Below, piece after piece: positions 1 through 5,622 of a stretch of 8,702 nt of DNA (position 1 is its first letter; the number at the start of each line of letters is the position of its first letter). The DNA is from Bacteroidia bacterium (GTDB lineage: Bacteria > Bacteroidota > Bacteroidia > Chitinophagales > Saprospiraceae). The translations under genes were made by a program, and so were the position numbers. The notes under the pieces are model-generated. The model had not been told where the DNA came from. It did not search any database and saw only the letters and a list, made by a program, of their open reading frames with translations. The stretch is from positions 1-8,702 of the forward strand of contig JAUILM010000200.1 in NCBI GenBank assembly GCA_030432855.1. The letters are read 5' to 3'.

Positions 1-163
1 GATTCAGGTATTTGATTATGCGGGCAGGCTCGTTCAGGACATCCAAAATCTACAGCTCGAAGCGTATCAATTGTCAGTTGCAGATCTTCCAGCAGGTACT
101 TATCAACTTCGCATTAGTGCTGGGGATACAAGGATCTCTTCGGCACCCTTGCTGGTGCATTAG
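1..163 (+). CDS. 3' end of a T9SS type A sorting-domain protein (partial)
   Basis: Only the last 53 codons are present; the gene enters from the left edge, with base 1 being the last base of a codon. The translated tail begins IQVFDYAGRLV, continues through DLPAGTYQLRISAG and ends SAPLLVH before a TAG stop. This is the C-terminal half of a type A T9SS sorting domain: a short beta-sandwich whose family signature is a conserved GRLV-like strand followed by L-P-x-G-x-Y. Such domains direct proteins across the outer membrane through the Por machinery, for release or surface attachment. The passenger portion is outside the window, so its function is unknown. The tail is nearly the same as that of the next gene (46-50 of 53 residues identical or similar by eye), which starts 29 bp downstream, so the two are probably co-transcribed tandem paralogues. 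Confidence 0.85.
   Translation, partial: IQVFDYAGRLVQDIQNLQLEAYQLSVADLPAGTYQLRISAGDTRISSAPLLVH
1..163 (+). repeat. Direct repeat copy A: duplicated T9SS sorting-domain tail
   Basis: Aligns without gaps to 1494-1656. By hand count about 20 of 163 positions differ (about 88% identity), and roughly half of these lie at third codon positions or in small clusters. The homology may extend left beyond the window edge. It ends at the stop codon; the intergenic DNA that follows is not shared. Confidence 0.9.
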
Positions 164-192
164 GGCATGCTTCCTATCATAAAAGGGATCTT

Positions 193-1656
193 ATGAAACG
201 TATTGCTACACTTCTTAGCTTCTTGCTTTCCCTTTCCATTGGCGCTAGTCAGGAGCTTATCAAGGAATTCAGACTGCAAGATCGTCCCCAGCACCTGGAC
301 GTGAAAGACATTATCCCTACGGATGATGGGTATTCTGTGATTGCCGATCGAAGTTCGTATGAGTTTGGTATTGAGGGACCACAACAATCCTATCTGAGTG
401 TAATAAAACTGAGTAACGCAGGCGAAATAATGCAACAGCAGAATTTCGAGACCATCAACAAACTAGATGCTGACTACGGAGGATCTTTTCACGATAAAAT
501 CGCACTCAAATTTGACGGTGATTTGCTTTTTTTTGCAATTGTGCGAGGAGAAGTGGTGGCAGAAGAGGGGTTAATCAAGGGTCATTCCGGAGCATTGTCC
601 GTAGGAACATATGATCTGCAGAATTCCTCCATTAGGCATCAATTACTTCCAGACATCTATCACTTAAACCAACAAATTAGATTATTAGATCTAAAGGTTA
701 TTCATAAGGACTCAATCCACTTGTTTGTAGCTCCACTTCGGTATGATTCGGGTGAATTTTTTGATGAATTTCGGATCAACGTACGGACCGGAGCCTATGA
801 GATGCTAAGAATAGGTCAGGCAACACATGTAAGAAACTTTAGACTGGAAGTGTCAGGATCTCTCATGATCCGTGATAGCTTCGATATGGAATCCAAAATC
901 GTGAACACCCAATTGCTGTTTGAATCTGCATCTGGTTCGGTATATCAGTACAATATCTCGAATCGGACAGGTGAATTGAGGACGAAATATATTGATGGTG
1001 AATTCTATGTGCTCATTGACCATAAGATTCTTCGTATTTCAAACACAGGCCATTTTTCATTTTTGACGGAAAGTATTCCATCCAGTGTAGTTTCCGATTT
1101 TACAGTAAATACCTCTGCCCAGACAATTCATACGGTATCTCGTTCTACTCATATTTTGGACACCATTCCTCAAGTTTCAACATGGTCCATGCGTGCTGAA
1201 AAATGGTCTTCCAGGGATATGCCCGGAGATCCCCACTTAACACCGAGCACAATTAGCATCATAGATGATCAAATAATCGTAGGGGGCCATGACCTACAGT
1301 ACCTTAAATACTGGGATGAACTCTCATCAGGCTACTCTGGTTCTTCTCATATAGGTAACGGCATCATTCGCTTTCTAGATAGGCAATTCACCACTCCTAC
1401 GGTGGATGTAGATGAAAATGACTTTGTAGTTTCGATCTTTCCAAATCCAGCAGTCGATCACGTGATGGTGCAATCTCCTGAAAAAATGTCGCGGATTCAG
1501 GTATTTGATTATGCGGGTAGGCTCGTGCGAGATATCCAAAATCTACAGGTGGAATCGATTCAAATGTCAGTCGCAGATCTTCCGCCAGGTACTTATCAAC
1601 TTCGCATGAGTGCTGGGGTTGCAGGGATCTCTTCGGCACCCTTGCTGGTGCATTGA
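193..1656 (+). CDS. Secreted T9SS type A sorting-domain protein, passenger of unknown function
   Basis: The 487-residue product has a Sec signal peptide (MKR, hydrophobic LLSFLLSLSIG, likely cleavage near residues 19/20, GAS before QE). Its C-terminal type A T9SS sorting domain covers about residues 408-487, with the FPNP motif at 416-419, an FDYAGRLV strand and LPPGTY near the end. It should therefore cross the inner membrane by Sec and the outer membrane by T9SS. The passenger, residues 20-405, matches no family I recognise; it has repeated alternating beta-rich stretches and few cysteines, compatible with a beta-propeller-like extracellular domain, but no clear repeat unit was found. The ATG at 193 is preceded by AAAGGG 6 bases upstream, a weak ribosome-binding match, and gives a proper signal peptide. 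It sits 29 bp after another cargo gene with an almost identical tail, so an operon is likely. Confidence 0.85.
   Translation: MKRIATLLSFLLSLSIGASQELIKEFRLQDRPQHLDVKDIIPTDDGYSVIADRSSYEFGIEGPQQSYLSVIKLSNAGEIMQQQNFETINKLDADYGGSFHDKIALKFDGDLLFFAIVRGEVVAEEGLIKGHSGALSVGTYDLQNSSIRHQLLPDIYHLNQQIRLLDLKVIHKDSIHLFVAPLRYDSGEFFDEFRINVRTGAYEMLRIGQATHVRNFRLEVSGSLMIRDSFDMESKIVNTQLLFESASGSVYQYNISNRTGELRTKYIDGEFYVLIDHKILRISNTGHFSFLTESIPSSVVSDFTVNTSAQTIHTVSRSTHILDTIPQVSTWSMRAEKWSSRDMPGDPHLTPSTISIIDDQIIVGGHDLQYLKYWDELSSGYSGSSHIGNGIIRFLDRQFTTPTVDVDENDFVVSIFPNPAVDHVMVQSPEKMSRIQVFDYAGRLVRDIQNLQVESIQMSVADLPPGTYQLRMSAGVAGISSAPLLVH
1494..1656 (+). repeat. Direct repeat copy B: duplicated T9SS sorting-domain tail
   Basis: This is the second copy of the 163-bp segment at 1-163, in the same reading frame and without indels. 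The stop differs (TGA here, TAG in copy A), and similarity stops at the end of the coding sequence. The last 30 bases before the stop are nearly unchanged, encoding ISSAPLLVH in both genes. Confidence 0.9.
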
Positions 1657-1725
1657 CGACTTGACTACCCCCATTTGCGACTTCAGTTTTTCTATTTTTA
1701 CAAAAATCAATCGCGTCATACCAAT

Positions 1726-3225
1726 ATGGGTCTGAAGTCCATGCTGATCAAGCCTTTTGCCAAGAAGATCATTCGAGATGTACGAAAATGGTCTTCCACA
1801 CCCCTCATATGCCAGCAGCAAATATTGGAACACCTGATAAAGCAGGGAGCGAAAACAAAGTTCGGTAAGGATCACGGCTTTGATCAGATCCGATCGTATG
1901 CAGACTTTCAAAAGCAGGTACCCATTCGAAATTATGAAGATCTTCGATCGTACATCGATGATATTCGAGCAGGTCAAAAAGACATACTCTGGCCGGGCAT
2001 GCCCAATTTCTTTGCCAAGACCAGTGGCACTACGTCTGGTGTGAAGTACATCCCGATGACCAAAGAGTCCACTCCTTTCCACGTAAATACGGCAAGAAAC
2101 GGTCTCTTCAATCATTTTATCGAAACGGGAAACGGATCCTATTTTGATGGAAAGATGATCTATTTGTCAGGAAGTCCCGTCTTGCAAAAAGTCAATGGTA
2201 TTAATACAGGCCGGCTGTCTGGTATTGTCAATCATCAGATTCCGTCCTGGGCCCAGGGAAACAAATTACCCTCCCATGAGGTCAACTGTATAGAGGATTG
2301 GGAAGAAAAGGTGGAAGCCATCGTACGGGAATCTGCCCATGAAGATGTACGCCTGGTGGGTGGTATCCCCCCCTGGGTGCAGATGTACTATGAGTCATTG
2401 CTGCGTTTCACCGGAAAGTCAACCGTCAAAGAAGTTTTTCCTAATCTATCACTGTTTGTTTATGGTGGCGTCAATTTCGAGCCCTACCGATCGAAGTTGG
2501 AAGAATTGGTCGGAGGTCGCATTGATAGTCTGGAAACATTTCCTGCCAGTGAGGGCTTTTTTGCGTATCAGGATAAGTATCCGCACGAAGGGCTACTGCT
2601 AAATGTCAACGCAGGCATGTATTTTGAGTTTATCCCGGTGAGCGAATACGGCAAACCCGAAGCACAACGACTGAATCTGAGTCAGGTCGAAAAAGGGGTA
2701 AACTATGCCCTGATCATCAACAGCAATGCAGGACTTTGGGGATATGATATAGGGGATACGGTAGAATTTGTCTCGCTGGAACCGTACCGCTGCATTGTTT
2801 CGGGACGCATCAAGCACTTTATTTCTGCTTTCGGTGAACATGTGATCGGCAAGGAAGTGGAAGAAGCCATGCTAAAGGCGATCAATACATTAGATCTTAA
2901 GATCGTAGAGTTTACGGTGGCGCCGCAGGTTAATCCTGAAGATGGCTCCCTGCCCTATCATGAGTGGTTGATCGAATTCGCCAGTCCCCCAGACGATCTC
3001 AGCAGAGTACAACAAGTGATTGATGAGAGCATACAGGAGCAAAATATATATTACCTGGATCTGATTCAGGGCAATATTTTGCAACCTGCCAAAATCACCA
3101 GCCTGCCTCCTCAGGCCTTTCGTAAATACATGGAATCTCAGGGAAAACTGGGTGGTCAGAATAAAGTGCCCCGGCTTAGCAATGATCGCAAAATCGCCGA
3201 TTTTCTCAGGGGTCTTCAGCAATAG
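1726..3225 (+). CDS. GH3 auxin-responsive promoter family protein (acyl-adenylate-forming enzyme fold)
   Basis: From the ATG at 1726 the product is 499 residues and starts MGLKSMLIKPFAK, like other Bacteroidota members of the family. The frame is open further to a TTG at 1675, but the extra 17 residues (MRLQFFYFYKNQS...) do not look conserved, so I use the ATG. The family belongs to the ANL adenylate-forming superfamily; plant members (JAR1, GH3) join amino acids to acyl acids such as jasmonate or indole acetate using ATP, and the bacterial role is unsettled. Visible motifs are the nucleotide-binding loop AKTSGTTSG at about 97-105, FPASEG at 272-277, GYDIGD at 339-344, and the hinge-like SGRIKHF at 359-365. 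All expected motifs are present, so the enzyme is probably active. No signal peptide; likely cytoplasmic. It lies 69 bp after the secreted protein gene and could be in the same transcript or have its own promoter. Confidence 0.92.
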   Translation: MGLKSMLIKPFAKKIIRDVRKWSSTPLICQQQILEHLIKQGAKTKFGKDHGFDQIRSYADFQKQVPIRNYEDLRSYIDDIRAGQKDILWPGMPNFFAKTSGTTSGVKYIPMTKESTPFHVNTARNGLFNHFIETGNGSYFDGKMIYLSGSPVLQKVNGINTGRLSGIVNHQIPSWAQGNKLPSHEVNCIEDWEEKVEAIVRESAHEDVRLVGGIPPWVQMYYESLLRFTGKSTVKEVFPNLSLFVYGGVNFEPYRSKLEELVGGRIDSLETFPASEGFFAYQDKYPHEGLLLNVNAGMYFEFIPVSEYGKPEAQRLNLSQVEKGVNYALIINSNAGLWGYDIGDTVEFVSLEPYRCIVSGRIKHFISAFGEHVIGKEVEEAMLKAINTLDLKIVEFTVAPQVNPEDGSLPYHEWLIEFASPPDDLSRVQQVIDESIQEQNIYYLDLIQGNILQPAKITSLPPQAFRKYMESQGKLGGQNKVPRLSNDRKIADFLRGLQQ

Positions 3226-3257
3226 ACTATGCCTTTCGTCAAAAGTCCCTTGTAGTT

Positions 3258-3548
3258 TTACTGGTATCTGTAAGGCTCAATCTTCCCGAATTCACCCACT
3301 CGCTTGGCCTTCATGAGATCATATTGATTTTGTAGCCTAAGCCAAAACCCTTCACTCAACCCAAAATATCGTGACAATCGCAGGTCGGTATCCGCCGAAA
3401 TACCTCTGGTGCCTTTAATAATATAATGCAGTCGGGTTACCGGCACTCCTATGGATTTAGCAAGTTGATTCATGGAAATGTTTAGTTCTTCCAGGAATTC
3501 TTTTTTCAGGATAATGCCTGGATGCGGATTCTCCAACTCCTCTTTCAT
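3258..3548 (-). CDS. higA: HigA-family antitoxin, XRE-type helix-turn-helix
   Basis: This 96-residue product is a full-length HigA-type addiction-module antidote. The family's N-terminal HPG element is present (residues 8-11, PHPG), followed by a helix-turn-helix at about 24-45 (MNQLAKSIGVPVTRLHYIIKG) and the family block GISADTDLRLSRYFG with FWLRLQNQYDL. HigA binds and neutralises the HigB toxin and represses the operon's promoter through this DNA-binding domain. The gene follows the toxin gene by 13 bp on the same strand, the toxin-first order typical of higBA. It converges on the GH3 gene with 32 bp between the stops. No frameshift or missing motif was seen, so the antitoxin looks functional. 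Confidence 0.93.
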   Translation of the reverse strand: MKEELENPHPGIILKKEFLEELNISMNQLAKSIGVPVTRLHYIIKGTRGISADTDLRLSRYFGLSEGFWLRLQNQYDLMKAKRVGEFGKIEPYRYQ

Positions 3549-3561
3549 ACTTAATAGTTTC

Positions 3562-3843
3562 TTAGTGATAGTCTACAATATGTACATCATATACTTTCCC
3601 ATTGTCCCACCGAAAACAAATCCGCCATCTCTGGTTTATTCGAATGCTCATTTGATCAGTACGATCGCCTTTCAAGAACTCCAATCTATTGCCCGGTGGG
3701 TTCTTCAAATCCTCCAGTAACAATGCCGCATCAATCAGACGTAACTTTCTCAAAGCCCGTTCCTGAATGTCCGCCGGAAATCTTCTCGCTCTCCTACCAT
3801 GCCAAATTCTCTCTGTTTCACGACAAGAGAAATTTACAATCAT
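3562..3843 (-). CDS. higB: HigB-family toxin (RelE/ParE fold mRNA interferase)
   Basis: The 93-residue product matches the HigB/GraT toxin family along its whole length. The landmarks are an early ETERIWHG block (9-16), RRFPADIQERALRKLRLIDAA (20-40), the very typical NPPGNRLEFLKGDR (48-61), and SIRINQRWRICFRWDNG with C-terminal DVHIVDYH. Family members cleave mRNA on the ribosome when not bound by the antitoxin. The final His and the basic RINQRWR strand expected near the active site are present. It is the first gene of the two-gene module; the start ATG has no Shine-Dalgarno sequence, as is common in Bacteroidota. Two inverted repeats lie directly upstream and probably mediate autoregulation. 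Confidence 0.93.
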   Translation of the reverse strand: MIVNFSCRETERIWHGRRARRFPADIQERALRKLRLIDAALLLEDLKNPPGNRLEFLKGDRTDQMSIRINQRWRICFRWDNGKVYDVHIVDYH

Positions 3844-3851
3844 AATACTTT

Positions 3852-3869
3852 GATATTAACAATAATATC
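3852..3869. promoter_or_regulatory. Inverted repeat, probable HigA operator
   Basis: GATATTA and TAATATC form perfect 7-bp arms around the spacer ACAA, 8 bp upstream of the higB start. AT-rich short inverted repeats overlapping the promoter are where HigA-type repressors usually bind. It overlaps the candidate -7 box. Binding by this HigA is inferred, not shown. Confidence 0.55.
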
Positions 3870-3890
3870 GTTTTCCTTGTTCCGGAACAA
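3860..3890 (-). promoter_or_regulatory. Candidate higBA promoter
   Basis: Read on the minus strand, TATTATTG (3867-3860) is one mismatch from the Bacteroidota -7 consensus TAnnTTTG, and a TTG (3890-3888) lies 20 nt upstream, close to the expected -33 spacing. The start codon of higB is 16 bp beyond the -7 element, which would leave a very short leader. The two boxes fall inside the two inverted repeats listed below, as expected for a promoter blocked by its own repressor. Similarity to a consensus is the only evidence. Confidence 0.4.
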
Positions 3891-3895
3891 GGAAA
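3872..3895. repeat. Perfect 24-bp palindrome upstream of higB
   Basis: The half-site TTTCCTTGTTCC is followed immediately by its exact complement, with no spacer and its centre between 3883 and 3884. It lies 2 bp beyond the AT-rich inverted repeat and covers the candidate -33 region of higB. There is no T-run on either side, so a terminator is unlikely. It may be a second operator, a binding site for another dimeric regulator, or a scar at the boundary of the toxin-antitoxin insertion, since decayed sequence begins right after it. Confidence 0.75.
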
Positions 3896-4005
3896 GCCCT
3901 GAAGATATTCACATTTTCAAATCAATTTATATGATTGAGGGTGATAGCTTAAAAATCATCCGTGTGCTTCATGAGAAAATAGATATTGTGAAACACCTGC
4001 ATTAA
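3896..4005 (+). pseudogene. Truncated RelE/ParE-type toxin remnant (C-terminal end only)
   Basis: The reading frame ending at the TAA at 4003-4005 encodes, from about 3916, FKSIYMIEGDSLKIIRVLHE followed by KIDIVKHLH. The pattern of a YxIEGDxLxIIRVLH strand followed by a short K-x-DI-x-KHL tail is the usual C-terminus of ParE/RelE-family toxins, including the R-V-L-H strand. Roughly the N-terminal two thirds of such a toxin is missing: upstream in this frame the sequence runs into the palindrome and then antisense to higB without toxin-like residues. The recognition rests on a short segment, so it is tentative. No antitoxin partner for it is visible nearby. Confidence 0.5.
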
Positions 4006-4130
4006 AACATGGGCAAATAGATCAGAATAATTGCTAATTTATAGTGGTAAACAAATTTGCTTAAGAAACCAAAGGCCGGATTGTCTCAAGGATTTCGTTC
4101 GAGATTCAGGGGCCTCTTCATGACCTGTAC

Positions 4131-4268
4131 ATGAATCCACCATGGATCGGAAAGAGATCCGGACTAGTCCGGGTTTTAAAAATGTCAGATTATGAATTCA
4201 ATCATTGGATGAGGAAGGTGTTGAAAAACCCTGGCCGCGCTGAAGAACTCATTGATTTCTGGTTCTAA
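4131..4268 (+). CDS. Small unrecognised ORF, possible gene remnant
   Basis: The frame is open from 4065 to the TAA at 4266-4268, and the first ATG is at 4131, giving 45 residues that begin MNPPWIGKRSG and end LIDFWF. The composition is protein-like, with three tryptophans and a predicted charged helix near RAEELIDFW, rather than the low-complexity look of chance frames. I do not recognise a family, and there is no ribosome-binding sequence. The in-frame part before the ATG (GRIVSRISFEIQGPLHDLY) also looks protein-like, so this may be the C-terminal stub of a decayed gene rather than a small gene. It sits between a toxin remnant and the DoxX gene. The whole gene-poor stretch 4006-4364 holds nothing else I can name. 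Confidence 0.25.
   Translation: MNPPWIGKRSGLVRVLKMSDYEFNHWMRKVLKNPGRAEELIDFWF
4159..4172. repeat. Perfect 14-bp palindrome with a following T-run
   Basis: CCGGACTAGTCCGG is its own reverse complement and is followed by GTTTTAAAAA. As RNA it could form a short stem with a CUAG loop followed by a few U residues, a weak terminator-like shape on the plus strand. It lies inside the small unrecognised ORF, so either the ORF is not coding or the palindrome is incidental. Confidence 0.4.
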
Positions 4269-4364
4269 TTCCGATAATTCAGCCGTTCTCATTGCGCTTG
4301 ACTTCGTTAATCCTCTGTCAGGTACCACCGGGTAGCTTCCATCGATCTTGCCTCCTCAATCACA

Positions 4365-4754
4365 ATGATTTACGACTGCAGCATCAACCAGGGTCTTCAA
4401 CACTTCCTTGGAAAGTACATTTTCGCTATTCCTTTTGTGGTATTTGGCATCTTCCATTTCATGAATGCAGAAGCTATGGCCGGAATGGCTCCTGGAGGCA
4501 CCATTATGGTGTACATTAGTGGAGTGGCATTAATTTTAGCCGCCATCAGCATCTTCATTGGAAAACTGGATAAGCTGGCTTCCGTTCTTCTGGCCCTCCT
4601 GCTTCTACTATTTATCGTACTGATCCATGCCCCAGGATTAGGAGACGAGGCTACTCAGCAGATGTCGATGCCTAATCTGTTAAAAGATATGGGGCTTTTA
4701 GGGGGAGCACTTATGGCAGCCTCACAGGCAAAAGACAATTCCGTAATTGGCTAA
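4365..4754 (+). CDS. DoxX family membrane protein
   Basis: The 129-residue product has four hydrophobic segments, at about 17-34, 46-66, 70-89 and 104-121. This fits the DoxX/DoxD-like small inner-membrane family. The first segment, LGKYIFAIPFVVFGIFHF followed by MNAEAMAGM, is the typical N-terminal block of Bacteroidota members, and LIHAPG with NLLKDMGLLGGAL matches the family's later part. Family members have been linked to quinol/thiosulfate redox and oxidative stress responses in other organisms, but the role here is not known. The ATG at 4365 gives 13 residues before the conserved part and is the only usable start; there is no Shine-Dalgarno sequence (a CCTCC just upstream is the opposite sense). 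The gene is on the plus strand, 124 bp before truA. Confidence 0.8.
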   Translation: MIYDCSINQGLQHFLGKYIFAIPFVVFGIFHFMNAEAMAGMAPGGTIMVYISGVALILAAISIFIGKLDKLASVLLALLLLLFIVLIHAPGLGDEATQQMSMPNLLKDMGLLGGALMAASQAKDNSVIG

Positions 4755-4842
4755 CGAGCAAATTATCAGAAAGAGATAGAGGGCCGATTACCAAAATAAG
4801 TCATGTAAATCTGTGATCGTCCAGCAAAATTGGGTTGCTTTG

Positions 4843-4870
4843 AACCCGGATTTAACGAATAATCCGGGTT
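4843..4870 (+). promoter_or_regulatory. Strong hairpin directly upstream of truA
   Basis: AACCCGGATT (4843-4852) and AATCCGGGTT (4861-4870) are perfect 10-bp complementary arms around an 8-nt loop. The stem ends 8 nt before the truA ATG. There is no T-run after it, so intrinsic termination on the plus strand is doubtful. An extra GGGTT at 4832-4836 could pair instead with the AACCC of the left arm, giving two mutually exclusive structures. It could end transcription from the DoxX gene, modulate truA translation, or be a protein-binding site; the sequence does not decide. Confidence 0.6.
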
Positions 4871-4878
4871 AAACGCAT

Positions 4879-5622
4879 ATGCGCTACTTTTTGCACCTGG
4901 CATATCATGGAAAGCCTTTTGTAGGATGGCAACGACAACCTAATGGTATGTCCGTACAGCAATGCCTGGAGGACTGCTGTAGTACTCTTTTACAAACTCC
5001 CATTCAGATCGTGGGCTGTGGACGTACAGATACAGGGGTGCATGCGTCGGATTTCTATGCCCACTTCGATTTGGAAGCTCCCCCGCCGGAGAATTTCATG
5101 TCCCGTCTCAATAAAATGCTGCCCGACGAGATTGGTGTCTATGCGCTCATCCCTGTGCAGTCCGACCAGCATGCGCGATTTGATGCTACTGCAAGGACCT
5201 ATCACTACAGCGTAGGAGGTCGCAAGGATCCTATGCTTTCGGATCGGTGCTACTTCTACTATTACTATGATCGGATCGATTTTGATCTACTCCAAAAGGC
5301 TGCGGAAACGTTGACCTCTTATCATGACTTTTTCACCTTTAGCAAGAGCCGCACAGATGTAAAAACCTTTGAGTGTGACATCCTACGATCTCAATGGACA
5401 CAGGAAGGTCAGCATTTGTTACGATTTGAAATTAGTGCTAATCGATTTCTCCGTGGGATGGTGCGACTGGTCGTGGGTATGTGTCTGCATGTCAGTATCG
5501 GCAGACTGGACCTGGATGTTGTGAAAGAAGCTTTGCAAACACAATCGGTCTATCCAAACCGTTGGTCAGCACCAGCGCATGGACTTACGCTTGTGGATAT
5601 TAAATATCCATTCCTGAGCTAA
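4879..5622 (+). CDS. truA: tRNA pseudouridine(38-40) synthase TruA
   Basis: TruA converts uridines 38, 39 and 40 in the anticodon stem-loop of many tRNAs to pseudouridine in the cytoplasm. The 247-residue product is the usual length for the family. It has the N-terminal YHGKPFVGWQRQP block (9-21) and the catalytic motif GCGRTDTGVHA, with the nucleophilic aspartate at residue 51. The later conserved FDATARTYHY (about 98-107) and the C-terminal RFLRGMVRLVVG are also present. The ATG at 4879 starts directly at the conserved MRYFLHLAYHG, so the start is secure. No ribosome-binding sequence is visible; instead a strong hairpin occupies the region before it. Its stop codon (TAA, 5620-5622) overlaps the stop of the convergent glyA. 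Confidence 0.97.
   Translation: MRYFLHLAYHGKPFVGWQRQPNGMSVQQCLEDCCSTLLQTPIQIVGCGRTDTGVHASDFYAHFDLEAPPPENFMSRLNKMLPDEIGVYALIPVQSDQHARFDATARTYHYSVGGRKDPMLSDRCYFYYYYDRIDFDLLQKAAETLTSYHDFFTFSKSRTDVKTFECDILRSQWTQEGQHLLRFEISANRFLRGMVRLVVGMCLHVSIGRLDLDVVKEALQTQSVYPNRWSAPAHGLTLVDIKYPFLS

Noticed and set aside
193..1400. Assigning the secreted passenger as a beta-propeller enzyme
   Set aside because: No repeat unit or catalytic motif could be aligned by eye; only a general beta-rich character is visible.
1675..1725. N-terminal extension of the GH3 protein from a TTG codon
   Set aside because: The extra 17 residues are unlike the family start, while MGLKSMLIKPFAK from the ATG at 1726 fits.
1567..2115. 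Minus-strand open frame of 182 codons across the end of the secreted-protein gene and the start of the GH3 gene
   Set aside because: It lies antisense to two well-supported genes, has no family resemblance and no start signal; a shadow frame.
3872..3895. Rho-independent terminator at the 24-bp palindrome
   Set aside because: No T-run follows on either strand, and it lies upstream of higB rather than after a gene.
3258..4364. Integrated mobile element or phage island
   Set aside because: No integrase, transposase, terminal repeats or attachment-site duplication found; only a toxin-antitoxin pair and remnants.
4292..4519. Plus-strand frame overlapping the DoxX start
   Set aside because: It overlaps the DoxX membrane segments in another frame and shows no coherent protein features.
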